Shown in pieces: positions 1-5,732 of a stretch of DNA of 6,148 nt (positions are counted from its first letter, which is position 1; the number at the start of each line of letters is the position of its first letter). Source of the stretch: CAZGYE01 sp964530165 (GTDB taxonomy: Bacteria; Planctomycetota; Planctomycetia; Planctomycetales; Planctomycetaceae); the NCBI GenBank assembly GCA_964530165.1, contig CAZGYE010000323.1, positions 1 through 6,148 on the forward strand, in the 5' to 3' direction. The position numbers were made by a program, and so were the translations under genes. The notes under the pieces are model-generated. The model was not told where the DNA came from, ran no database searches, and saw nothing but the letters and a program-made list of their open reading frames with translations.

Positions 1-2
1 CG

Positions 3-1556
3 ATCCTCGATTCAGTGAGCCATGCGGCCGAACCCGCCCTCCAGTGCGGGGGCGGCTATCACGGCCTGACCGGCGTAAGGGCGACAACCGTTCAGCCGAA
101 TGACGGGTCGGATGATCCCGACGCCAACGCAAACATCATGGCAGGCAAGGAGGACGACGACGTCGTGATCGGCGGCGAGGGTAACGACAATATGAACGGC
201 GGGAGCAGCCACCCCGACCTGATGATCGGCGGCGAAGGCAACGACAGCATGCGTGGCAACGGCGGACGCGACACGCTGTTCGGTCTCCAAGGCAATGACA
301 CTCTTCGTGGCCAAGCTGACGAAGACTCGCTCGTCGGCGGCGAAGGAGCCGATTCGATCGAGGGTGGGGACGACGACGACACGATCAGCGGCGGTCCCGG
401 TGGAGACCGAATCGACGGGTCGGACACTGGCACCGAGGTTTTGGGTGACCTGCTTCTGGAAGTGGCCAACATCCACGCCCAACTGACGACCACCAGTTTC
501 GGGCACGTCGTTGACGGTTTCGGTTTCGCAATGGACACGATCGTCGGCACCGCTGGCGTGCCCCACATTGAAAGGGCCTACATCAAAGGCGGTGACGACG
601 ACAACGATTTCAATGCCTCAACGTTCTCCAGTGACCTGAACGGGAGCCCGGCCGGCGCTGTGACGCTGATCGGCCTGGGCGGTGACGATACGCTGGAAGG
701 CGGCAGCGTGGGTGACTCGCTGGACGGTGGAGCAGGCGACGACATCATCGAGGGCCATGCCGGCGGTGACACGATTCTCGGCGGAAACGGCGTCGATACG
801 ATCGACGGCGGCGCCGACGCGGACACCATTATGGCCGGACGGGGCGCCGACTCGGTCCAGGCCGGTGACGGGGCAGACACAGTCTATGGTGGCGAGGACA
901 ACGACACGATCATCGGTGACTTGACGAGCAACGGGGGCGGGACCTACATCGACGTCCTGGCCGGCGGTCCCGGAGCCGACTTCATCACCGGTGGTTCAAC
1001 CGTTCTGGACGTCAACGGCGTCCCCAAAGGGGACAAGGACAACACACCGGACTTCCTCTACGGTGACGGCCGGGTGTTGTTTAACGACACCACGACGTTC
1101 CCGGACGGCAATGACACCCTGGACGGCCAGAGCGGCAACGATGGACTCAGCGGCGGTGACGGCAACGACATCCTGGTTGGCGGCCCCGATACGACCACAA
1201 ACAGCCGCACAGACGGCAACGACACACTGGTCGGCGGTGACGGGAACGACACGCTGTTCGGTGGATGGGACGACCAAGTAGTCCCACCTGCCGTGCCAGG
1301 CGATATGTTGATTGGCCAAGGTGGTGCGGACGTCATCGACGGTGAACAAGGTGCCGACACGATTGACGGCAGGGACAGCAGCGACCTGATCGTACCGGAT
1401 GCGGCCGACTCGGTCTTCGGACAAGCCTTCCCGTCGACTACGGTCGACGTCAACAGGTTCCTGAACGACATCCTCTTCGAGCCGCTCGACGGCGAGACAC
1501 TCGGTGCCGGCCCGATCGGGACGGAATTGTTCTTGGACTGGCTGGACGAGGTTTGA
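3..1556 (+). CDS. RTX calcium-binding repeat protein, 5' partial
   Basis: Predicted secreted or surface protein whose glycine/aspartate nonapeptides (GGxGxDxLx) bind calcium and fold into parallel beta-rolls. Counting from the GTG at 15, RTX blocks lie at about residues 42-136, 217-304 and 313-460, with clear units such as GGEGNDSM, GGDGNDIL and GGDGNDTLFG. Residues about 137-216 are a non-RTX spacer ending in an IERAYIKGG...NASTF segment, a type of insert I associate with large planctomycete RTX proteins. The last 50 residues leave the repeat and end in LFLDWLDEV. Type I secretion would fit the family, but no secretion signal can be proven here. The frame is open to the left edge, the GTG at 15 has no SD, and no signal peptide or catalytic domain is visible, so this is the C-terminal part of a longer gene. 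The stop is TGA at 1554-1556. The RTX call is secure; the biological role is unknown. Confidence 0.92.
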   Translation: MLDSVSHAAEPALQCGGGYHGLTGVRATTVQPNDGSDDPDANANIMAGKEDDDVVIGGEGNDNMNGGSSHPDLMIGGEGNDSMRGNGGRDTLFGLQGNDTLRGQADEDSLVGGEGADSIEGGDDDDTISGGPGGDRIDGSDTGTEVLGDLLLEVANIHAQLTTTSFGHVVDGFGFAMDTIVGTAGVPHIERAYIKGGDDDNDFNASTFSSDLNGSPAGAVTLIGLGGDDTLEGGSVGDSLDGGAGDDIIEGHAGGDTILGGNGVDTIDGGADADTIMAGRGADSVQAGDGADTVYGGEDNDTIIGDLTSNGGGTYIDVLAGGPGADFITGGSTVLDVNGVPKGDKDNTPDFLYGDGRVLFNDTTTFPDGNDTLDGQSGNDGLSGGDGNDILVGGPDTTTNSRTDGNDTLVGGDGNDTLFGGWDDQVVPPAVPGDMLIGQGGADVIDGEQGADTIDGRDSSDLIVPDAADSVFGQAFPSTTVDVNRFLNDILFEPLDGETLGAGPIGTELFLDWLDEV

Positions 1557-1868
1557 GGAGCAAGGCCACAGCGTGTTGCCAAACGGCATCAAAGCCCCCT
1601 CTAATTAAACATATCGTGCAGTTATCAGCCGTTGCGTTGCCGAAAGGCATCATTGGCCACTGCGCTGATCCATCGACTTTTGCGTAAACGCGTGTGGATT
1701 GCTTTTCCGCAGAATCAGGGCGAGAATTCAGTCGCCGTGAGTTGTTCGCTCACCTTTCGACCACGAGCAACTTCGTGATCTTTTTCAAATTGACCTTCAA
1801 CAAGCCGAGTGATGTCGCCCCGCGCAGGCCGCTGGCGCGATGAAGTCGGAAATCCGATTTTGACGGTT
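1557..1868. other. Non-coding gap between RTX gene and transposase
   Basis: About 310 bp with no convincing gene on either strand. Short minus-strand frames beginning MMPFGN arise from the hairpin repeats listed separately. The RTX gene and the transposase converge here, yet there is no hairpin followed by a T-run. The terminal inverted repeat of the IS would be expected within this gap downstream of the transposase stop, but with the other IS end missing it cannot be identified. A short inverted repeat, TCGGA-aa-TCCGA, lies near 1847-1858. Confidence 0.6.
1575..1652. repeat. Two copies of a TGCC-NNNN-GGCA hairpin repeat
   Basis: GTTGCCAAACGGCATCA (1575-1591) and GTTGCCGAAAGGCATCA (1636-1652) match at 15 of 17 positions in the same orientation, 61 bp apart. 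Each folds into a 4-bp stem TGCC/GGCA. The second has a GAAA tetraloop of the stable GNRA type. The sequence differences fall in the loop, so the stem is conserved. They look like members of a dispersed small hairpin repeat family rather than a terminator, as no T-run follows. Genome-wide copy number cannot be seen from this window. Confidence 0.6.
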
Positions 1869-2648
1869 TCAGGCAGCCCGTTTCAGCTTCACGACCGGCA
1901 GATGCCGACGCCCTTCAAGACAATCAATTTGAACCGTGAATCGACTGCCCGGTTTGCCGGCCACCAGTGCCCAGGGCTTCGCACACGGCGAGCCACGCGG
2001 CCAGTGTTTACGAGGTTCGATCCGTGGTCGTCGATTGGCTGGGTACTGCTCCCGGTAGGCCTCGTTGGGCGTCCGGCCTCCCAATCCCGTGTGGGGCCGA
2101 CTCTCGTTATACCACTCGAAAAGCAGGATCAACTCCCGACGGAACAGCTCGCGGCGAAGCGGGATCAACGGCAGCTGACGGAGGACTTGCTTCGTCGTCA
2201 GAATCAGTCTCTCCACAAGGGCGATGCTGCCTTTCTTGCCCACCGCGCCGAAGCGAGGTTTGATGCCCCGGCGGTCACACCACTGCTTGTATTTCGGACA
2301 GGGCCAAAACTGCCTGCCTTTGTCGCTGATCAGGTGACGCGGTGCGGTACCTGCTTTTCGGATCGTTCGGCCCAAAAAGGAGCGCACTTCCACGGCATCC
2401 GGCTCCTTCCTGAAGAGGGCAAACCCCACCGCCCGTCGCGAAAAATGATCGATCACAATCGACAGCCACCAACAAAACGGCCATCTCTGCGGCAGGGCAA
2501 ACGGCAGCCAGGGACACCACAGGCCCGATCCGGTGGGCACCGCCGTGAGATCGACGATCCAGACGTGGTTGGGATACCTGGAGGTAATGACCCGATCAGC
2601 GGTTTGAGCTTCTGTTGCCGGCTGCGGTGCGGGTTTTTCCTTGAGCAT
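1869..2648 (-). CDS. IS transposase, integrase (rve) core, N-terminally truncated
   Basis: DDE transposase of the retroviral-integrase-core type (IS3/IS481-like), which cuts and joins IS ends. In the 259-residue frame the core triad is visible: D33 in VWIVDLT, D109 in LISDKGRQF and E146 in GSIALVER, with 36 residues between the last two. It continues with WYNESRPHTGLGGRTPNEAY, the usual C-terminal signature, and ends RRHLPVVKLKRAA, which looks like a natural C-terminus. The protein begins at MLKEKPAPQ, directly at the linker before the core. Related full-length proteins carry an N-terminal helix-turn-helix region of roughly 100 or more residues, absent here. Homology appears to run only two or three codons upstream (I-G-R) to about 2657 before an in-frame stop at 2688-2690. 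It abuts the AAA-protein tail on the opposite strand. With no DNA-binding domain and no identifiable right end, the element is probably dead. Confidence 0.88.
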   Translation of the reverse strand: MLKEKPAPQPATEAQTADRVITSRYPNHVWIVDLTAVPTGSGLWCPWLPFALPQRWPFCWWLSIVIDHFSRRAVGFALFRKEPDAVEVRSFLGRTIRKAGTAPRHLISDKGRQFWPCPKYKQWCDRRGIKPRFGAVGKKGSIALVERLILTTKQVLRQLPLIPLRRELFRRELILLFEWYNESRPHTGLGGRTPNEAYREQYPANRRPRIEPRKHWPRGSPCAKPWALVAGKPGSRFTVQIDCLEGRRHLPVVKLKRAA

Positions 2649-2655
2649 TCGACCA

Positions 2656-3000
2656 ATGAACGTGGCGCAGGATCCGAACGGACTGGCCTACCGCATTAGT
2701 GACGGCCGCGTGGTGTGGGAGATCGATCCGGTCCGCATGCACGCCGACGACGCGTTCAAGGCGGAACTGAAGGTAGGCAGCGAATCGAGCAGCCGGGGCG
2801 CAGAGCGGCGGGAGGCCAGTGAGTGGATTCGCGAGCAACTGGCGAACGGTCCGGTGCCATCGAACCAGATGATCGCCGACGCCAAGGAAAATGGCATCGC
2901 CGAACGGACACTGCGCCGCGCGCTGAAGGAAATGGGCGGCCAGTCGAAAAAGGATGGCGACAAGTGGGTCTGGTGTCTGCCAGATCAAGATGGCCAATGA
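2656..3000 (+). pseudogene. C-terminal fragment of AAA-type replication ATPase
   Basis: The frame from ATG 2656 gives about 114 residues that start mid-domain with MNVAQDPNGLAYRISDG. This resembles the stretch after the ATPase core in RecA/AAA-like primase-helicase proteins of phages, plasmids and integrated elements. I know the pattern from planctomycete accessory genes and cannot verify it by search here. The second half (about residues 55-108) reads as a small winged-helix domain: EWIREQLANGP, then IAERTLRRALKEM, then a WVWCLP end. No Walker A or B motif is present, so ATPase activity is lost. The left border coincides within a few bases with the cut end of the transposase, so the two were joined by insertion or deletion. 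The final codons are made from the first AAGATGGCCA repeat. The ATG at 2656 has no good SD, so translation is doubtful. A free-standing winged-helix protein is a weaker alternative. Confidence 0.6.
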
Positions 3001-3241
3001 AGATAGCCACTAACCCCCGTTTTGGCAAAGTGGCCATCTTGGCAACCTTGCCAATTGAAGATGGCCACATCAATCAAGATGGCCAATTAGTTGTTGTTGT
3101 AAGAGATGATGTGTCAACGACTTATTTAAGATGGCCAAGATTGCCAGTTGGAGGAGACGTAGGGAAGTGGCCATCTTCCCTTGGGCCAAAAAGGATGCCA
3201 CATGTGGCCACTTGTTTGCCCGTGTCGCGTTCGTTTGGCCA
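2984..3241. repeat. TGGCCA / AAGATGGCCA iteron-like array
   Basis: The palindrome TGGCCA occurs at 2991-2996, 3031-3036, 3062-3067, 3080-3085, 3132-3137, 3168-3173, 3205-3210 and 3236-3241, with a one-base variant (TAGCCA) at 3004-3009. Four sites sit in AAGATGGCCA, two are in the inverse TGGCCATCTT (3031-3040, 3168-3177), and 3204-3213 reads GTGGCCACTT. A 15-bp unit ending in AAGATGGCCAAT is identical at 2984-2998 and 3073-3087. Between the sites lie further symmetric elements: TTGGCAA-cc-TTGCCAA (3039-3054) and GGGAAG-TGGCCAT-CTTCCC (3162-3180). Centre spacings range from about 13 to 52 bp, so this is not CRISPR. The position, starting within the 3' end of a replication-protein fragment, suggests iterons of an origin or an operator cluster. 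This is inference. Confidence 0.75.
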
Positions 3242-3313
3242 GGGCGAAGGATTGGGCGTTCGTGAACGGCGAGTGCCAAAGCCGGTCGGCGAGCGGGCGG
3301 TAATCCGGAAAGT

Positions 3314-3380
3314 CGGACCGTCCGGGTCAACAGCCGGCCGGACCGGGACAGGGCGTCCCGGACGCCCGGCCGTCCCGGTC
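3314..3380. repeat. Compound GC-rich hairpin in convergent gap
   Basis: CGGAC-c-GTCCG lies at 3314-3324, followed by a nested structure at 3341-3380. Its outer 9-bp arms are GACCGGGAC (3341-3349) and GTCCCGGTC (3372-3380). Its inner 8-bp arms are GGGCGTCC (3351-3358) and GGACGCCC (3360-3367). The two stems are joined by one unpaired A on one side and GGCC on the other. It lies 22 bp past the stop of the minus-strand gene at 3402 and faces the plus-strand AAA fragment, so a bidirectional terminator is the simplest reading. There is no T-run on either side, so intrinsic termination is uncertain. A cruciform or recombination site belonging to the neighbouring repeat array is possible. Confidence 0.5.
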
Positions 3381-3401
3381 AGGGCGGCAGCGAGGGCGGA
3401 A

Positions 3402-4415
3402 TTACTCGCCGAACAAGTCGGTAATCTGAGGTCGATCGGGACCCAAACAGCCCTCAGATCGAACCCAATGCACGACATCCTGCCACATCACTGGTGCGAT
3501 GAAAAAACCGTATTGAATCAGGTCTCGACAAGCGCTGTTGAAGGCAATGATCAACCGCTCTCGGCCATGCTGGGCGATTAGGTTGGCGAGTTCCGCCTCA
3601 CAGTCGTGATTGGACTCACGGTGAAACAGCCCCGAACCGTACGTGAAAATGTCGATCACCTGCCGCGTTGTGTACCCCGACAGAATTGACTGTGGACCGT
3701 ACCGACAGTCCGATTCCAAACAGGCGTTGAAACTTTGATGAATGTCGCTTACCCAAAACCGCCTTCCATCGTGGCTGATGTGTTCGACGTAGGCTTCGCA
3801 TGCGTGGTTGAGGACGTCATCCCTCTTGAGTAACAACTGGCGAATGTACGTCAACGCAGTGGTTGTCATCTCCGCATTGGCATGGGCAACCTGAACGACT
3901 GAGTTACCGACATACTGAATCGACAAAGGACTCTTCAACCATCCACTTTGGCCAATCCGGTTCATGAGCTGTAGGAAGTGGCTGATGGGATTTGCCTTCT
4001 CGACAGACCATTCATCGCGCTTCGCAATCGGCGACGGTCCCAATCGAAGAACGCTCCGCGGTTCGAACCGAAGAATTGGGTCTGGGTTACCAGTGAGAAC
4101 TTGTGCGATGCCGATGTCGTCGATGGGTTTGCAGTTTTCGTCTTCAAAATACTCGGATGGACCACCAAACGTCACACGTTGTGCTTGAGGTGCGAGACGA
4201 TCGTGAGTTTCATCGTCGCATTCGATGAAGCAGGACCGGAATTCGAAGAACGCTTGGGCCTCAGTGGACCTGCAACCGATCATCGCAAAAAAGCGTTCGC
4301 GGTCTTCTTCGGTGAGACGTGATTCATCAAGCATCAGAAGGCGGTCGAAGAACTCCTTCCGTTCACGATGCAGACATCGAATCTTCCAGAAGACCAGATG
4401 GTTTGGAACGTCCAT
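3402..4415 (-). CDS. Unrecognised 337-residue protein
   Basis: I do not recognise this family. The longest frame opens at 4592, but I prefer ATG 4413-4415 (MDVPNHLVFWKIRCL). It has AAAGG at 4423-4427 seven bases upstream and a possible TATAAT about 40 bp upstream, and the preceding 59 residues look like translated non-coding sequence. The protein starts with a charged helical segment (RERKEFFDRLL, LTEEDRERFFAMI). It then has a mixed region rich in Asp/Glu and Pro, and from about residue 180 a mostly helical C-terminal half (AEMTTTALTYIRQLL, ELANLIAQHGRERLI). It has 11 cysteines scattered without a CxxC pair, no signal peptide and no clear membrane segment, so it is probably cytosolic. Base composition is visibly less GC-rich than in the RTX, TA and ligase genes, which suggests separate acquisition. 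It is divergent from the Phd-like gene. An accessory or defence role is possible from context only. Confidence 0.75.
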   Translation of the reverse strand: MDVPNHLVFWKIRCLHRERKEFFDRLLMLDESRLTEEDRERFFAMIGCRSTEAQAFFEFRSCFIECDDETHDRLAPQAQRVTFGGPSEYFEDENCKPIDDIGIAQVLTGNPDPILRFEPRSVLRLGPSPIAKRDEWSVEKANPISHFLQLMNRIGQSGWLKSPLSIQYVGNSVVQVAHANAEMTTTALTYIRQLLLKRDDVLNHACEAYVEHISHDGRRFWVSDIHQSFNACLESDCRYGPQSILSGYTTRQVIDIFTYGSGLFHRESNHDCEAELANLIAQHGRERLIIAFNSACRDLIQYGFFIAPVMWQDVVHWVRSEGCLGPDRPQITDLFGE

Positions 4416-4455
4416 TGAGAAACCTTTGGGGCGCAGTGGTGGTCGACCAAATCCA

Positions 4456-4461
4456 ATTATA
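4456..4461 (-). promoter_or_regulatory. Possible -10 box for the unknown gene
   Basis: On the minus strand TATAAT, a perfect sigma70-type -10 hexamer, ends 40 bases before ATG 4415. No convincing TTGACA-like -35 is present at 16-18 bp, so the call rests on one hexamer in a relatively AT-rich patch. The same 200-bp gap (4416-4612) would also have to hold the promoter of the divergent gene at 4613. Confidence 0.35.
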
Positions 4462-4612
4462 GACACTCCGAGAACGATTTGGTTCGCAGTACAAGTGGCC
4501 ATAGGTACTTTCGCCGCGAATGGCATTCTGAAAACGCCCGCGGGAACCGTCGCGGTTATGACCAGAGTTTCTTTTCTTGTACCGAATTTCACATTGGGCG
4601 GGATACGCAGCG

Positions 4613-4900
4613 GTGACAGACTTTGCGCCGGTTTCGCTGGATGATCTGGAGTCCGGGCCAGATTTCGGACTGCCCGTGACCGAAGACGGCTATCGTGCGA
4701 TCCGCATCAGCCATCTGCGGGACTGTCTCGGCATGACCTGCCAGTGGGTCGCTCAGACCGACGAACCGCTCGTGGTCCAACGCTACAGCCGGCAGGACGT
4801 GATTATCGTGCCGCTTTGGGAATGGCGGTTTCTGCAAGAGGTCGCGGACGAAGTCCGGCTGCGTGAGGAAATAGAACAGGATTCCGATGTCGATGATTGA
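4613..4900 (+). CDS. Phd/YefM-like small protein (possible antitoxin)
   Basis: Ninety-five residues from GTG 4613 (VTDFAPVSLDDLE). The frame opens further upstream at TTG 4577, but those residues look non-coding, and a weak GGGCGGG lies about 10 bp before the GTG. Residues about 30-80 follow the Phd/YefM pattern: RAIRISHLRD (strand and helix like the family's ISELR start), then TDEPLVVQRYSRQDVIIVPLWEWRFLQ. This parallels the family's 'GEPVVITRHGRPVAVLVPLEEYE' core. An acidic tail follows (REEIEQDSDVDD). In that family the N-terminal half binds operator DNA and the C-terminal tail neutralises a toxin. Here the N-terminal 29 residues are an extension, and the downstream overlapping gene is not a recognisable toxin and is truncated. 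The protein may therefore be an orphan or a diverged regulator of an integrated element. The fold assignment is by eye. Confidence 0.6.
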   Translation: MTDFAPVSLDDLESGPDFGLPVTEDGYRAIRISHLRDCLGMTCQWVAQTDEPLVVQRYSRQDVIIVPLWEWRFLQEVADEVRLREEIEQDSDVDD

Positions 4901-5093
4901 CGGGCTGTGCGCCCGGGCCGAAGCGCTGTGCCGGGAGATCGCCAAGCAGGAACTGGCTGATTCACCTCTTTATATTGTGCCGCAGTCCCGGCTGCCGAAA
5001 CGCCTGGGCCGCACGGCGGTCTGCAACGGCTACACCGACGACTCCCCGAACAGGACTCGAACCTGGGACCACTTTGTTAACAACCGCAGGTAG
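4887..5093 (+). CDS. Truncated unknown gene ending in tRNA-derived sequence
   Basis: ATG 4887 overlaps the end of the Phd-like gene by 14 bp and has AGGA at 4878-4881, five bases upstream, so the start is well supported and translation is probably coupled. About 51 codons look genuine: a helical opening (MIDGLCARAEALCREIAKQEL), then SPLYIVPQSRLPKRLG and TAVCNGYTDD. From about 5041 the frame runs antisense through a tRNA-Asn fragment, giving NRTRTWDHFVNN, a peptide typical of spurious reading of tRNA-Asn genes, and stops at TAG 5091-5093. The native C-terminus is therefore lost. I do not recognise the remaining domain. It was presumably the partner of the upstream Phd-like protein, but it does not look like a known toxin fold in what is left. 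Confidence 0.6.
   Translation: MSMIDGLCARAEALCREIAKQELADSPLYIVPQSRLPKRLGRTAVCNGYTDDSPNRTRTWDHFVNNRR
5042..5083 (-). pseudogene. tRNA-Asn(GTT) 3'-half fragment, probable att scar
   Basis: Read on the minus strand, 5083 to 5042 aligns with tRNA positions 32-73. The anticodon loop is TTGTTAA with GTT at 5081-5079, the 3' anticodon strand is CAAAG, and the 5-nt variable loop is TGGTC. The T-arm is CCAGG-TTCGAGT-CCTGT with a single mismatch at 49-65, followed by the acceptor strand TCGGGGA and discriminator G at 5042. No CCA is encoded. Upstream of position 32 the sequence stops being tRNA: bases 27-31 are TGCGG and cannot pair with CAAAG (CTTTG would be needed), and there is no D-arm or 5' acceptor strand. 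A break in the anticodon loop with everything 3' of it kept is the classic footprint of tyrosine-recombinase integration into a tRNA gene. It is not a functional tRNA. Confidence 0.7.
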
Positions 5094-5165
5094 AGAATTG
5101 AACACGTCGCAGCAACAGCAGAAGCGCTGCTTGTGTGCTCCTCTCTCATCGCGGGCATGAACGTC
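5094..5165. other. Unassigned gap between tRNA scar and toxin gene
   Basis: Seventy-two bases with no gene. GCAGC near 5107-5111 and GCTGC near 5127-5131 could pair weakly around a 15-base loop and would lie downstream of the toxin stop on the minus strand, but no T-run follows. If the tRNA fragment is an attachment site, this stretch would be an element-side flank. Confidence 0.4.
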
Positions 5166-5462
5166 TCATTGACGACGGCGCCAATAACGGGGACGGCGAC
5201 TGTTGTGGACCACCGCAATGATCAGCACTCTGTCGTCAGGCTGCGACTCAAAGATCAGCCGATAGGGAAATCGTCTGGCACGAGCCCATCGAAAGTGCTT
5301 GAACTCAATGGGGTGCGACTCTGGATCCTCACGAATGCGATGGATGGCATCGTCCACTGACCGTTCAAAACGACCGGCCACGTCAACGTCACGATCTACA
5401 TACCAGGCATGGGCCTCACGAAGTTCCTTCGCGGCCATCCGATGGAAGCTCACCGCGATCAT
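5166..5462 (-). CDS. RelE/ParE-family type II toxin
   Basis: Ninety-eight residues from ATG 5460-5462. The frame opens earlier at 5516, but the ATG chosen overlaps the antitoxin stop as ATGA and begins the usual strand MIAVSFHRMAAKELREAHAWY. Family landmarks are the helical hairpin with RFERSVDDAIHRIREDP (31-47), the HFRWARARRFPYRLIFE strand pair (56-72) and the C-terminal VVHNSRRPRYW (84-94). Members are either ribosome-dependent mRNA endonucleases (RelE) or gyrase poisons (ParE). The residues seen do not decide which, though the Arg-rich C-terminal strand and the short RYW end fit the ParE/RelE superfamily generally. Length and order (antitoxin first, 4-bp overlap) are typical, so the module looks intact. 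Confidence 0.88.
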   Translation of the reverse strand: MIAVSFHRMAAKELREAHAWYVDRDVDVAGRFERSVDDAIHRIREDPESHPIEFKHFRWARARRFPYRLIFESQPDDRVLIIAVVHNSRRPRYWRRRQ

Positions 5463-5680
5463 TGCTTCTGCCCAAGCTCGTTCTGCAACTGTTCCCAGGG
5501 AACAGCACCGTCCCAATCACCGGATCGGCGTTCGAGTTCCTCAGCGAATTCCGAATCGTCGAGCGCGAGCCCCGGCGGTTCTTCCGGCAGGGACTCAAGA
5601 AGGCGATTCACGATCGCCAGCCGATCAACCTCTGATAATTGGAGAGCGGCCTCCATGACCTCGTCTCTGTTGCTCGCCAT
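5459..5680 (-). CDS. Addiction-module antitoxin (RelB-like, PF09720-type)
   Basis: Seventy-three residues from ATG 5678-5680. The tandem ATG at 5681-5683 gives one more Met, but GGGGA at 5687-5691 lies only 3 bases from it and 6 bases from the one chosen. The sequence follows the short 'putative addiction module component' family. It has an N-terminal helix DEVMEAALQLSEVDRLAIVNRLLESLPEE, an acidic linker with LDDSEFAEELERR, and the closing WEQLQNEL, comparable to the family's usual PWEEV-type end. These proteins wrap the toxin with the C-terminal helix and usually autorepress the operon. A TAAAAT (-10-like) occurs at 5730-5735 on this strand, overlapping the ligase stop, so the pair may have its own promoter or be read through from the ligase. 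Gene order and overlap with the toxin support a functional pair. Confidence 0.85.
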   Translation of the reverse strand: MASNRDEVMEAALQLSEVDRLAIVNRLLESLPEEPPGLALDDSEFAEELERRSGDWDGAVPWEQLQNELGQKQ

Positions 5681-5732
5681 CATTTGTCCCCGTCAATGAG
5701 AGAAGACGCACTGCCCTACCTTCAACACCATT

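Noticed and set aside
12..1592. Long minus-strand frames (12-566, 92-568, 996-1592, 1058-1582) opposite the RTX gene
   Set aside because: They are antisense of regular GGxGxDxL codons in GC-rich DNA; their Val/Ala/Asp or Pro/Ser-rich periodic products mirror the repeat and have no domain of their own.
1801..1868. Terminal inverted repeat of the IS next to the transposase stop
   Set aside because: The opposite IS end is absent from the window, so no pair can be matched; the local TCGGA/TCCGA hairpin alone is too short.
1809..2699. 296-codon plus-strand frame
   Set aside because: It is antisense to the transposase, which has the full DDE triad and family C-terminus; the plus-strand product shows no domain.
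2984..3241. CRISPR array
   Set aside because: The repeated unit is only 6-15 bp, occurs in both orientations and has irregular spacing; no cas genes are present.
2823..3581. 252-codon plus-strand frame spanning the array
   Set aside because: It overlaps the AAA fragment in another frame, runs through the repeats and GC hairpins, and ends antisense in the gene at 3402; the product is low-complexity and Arg/Pro-rich.
4416..4592. N-terminal 59-residue extension of the unknown minus-strand gene
   Set aside because: No SD at 4592, a poor-looking composition, and it would overlap the probable -10; ATG 4415 has an AAAGG SD at ideal spacing.
5042..5110. Functional tRNA-Asn
   Set aside because: The 5' acceptor strand, D-arm and 5' anticodon strand are missing, and bases 27-31 do not pair with 39-43.
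5299..5699. Plus-strand frames opposite the TA module (5299-5658, 5409-5699)
   Set aside because: They are antisense to the toxin and antitoxin, which have clear family motifs, an ATGA overlap and an SD.
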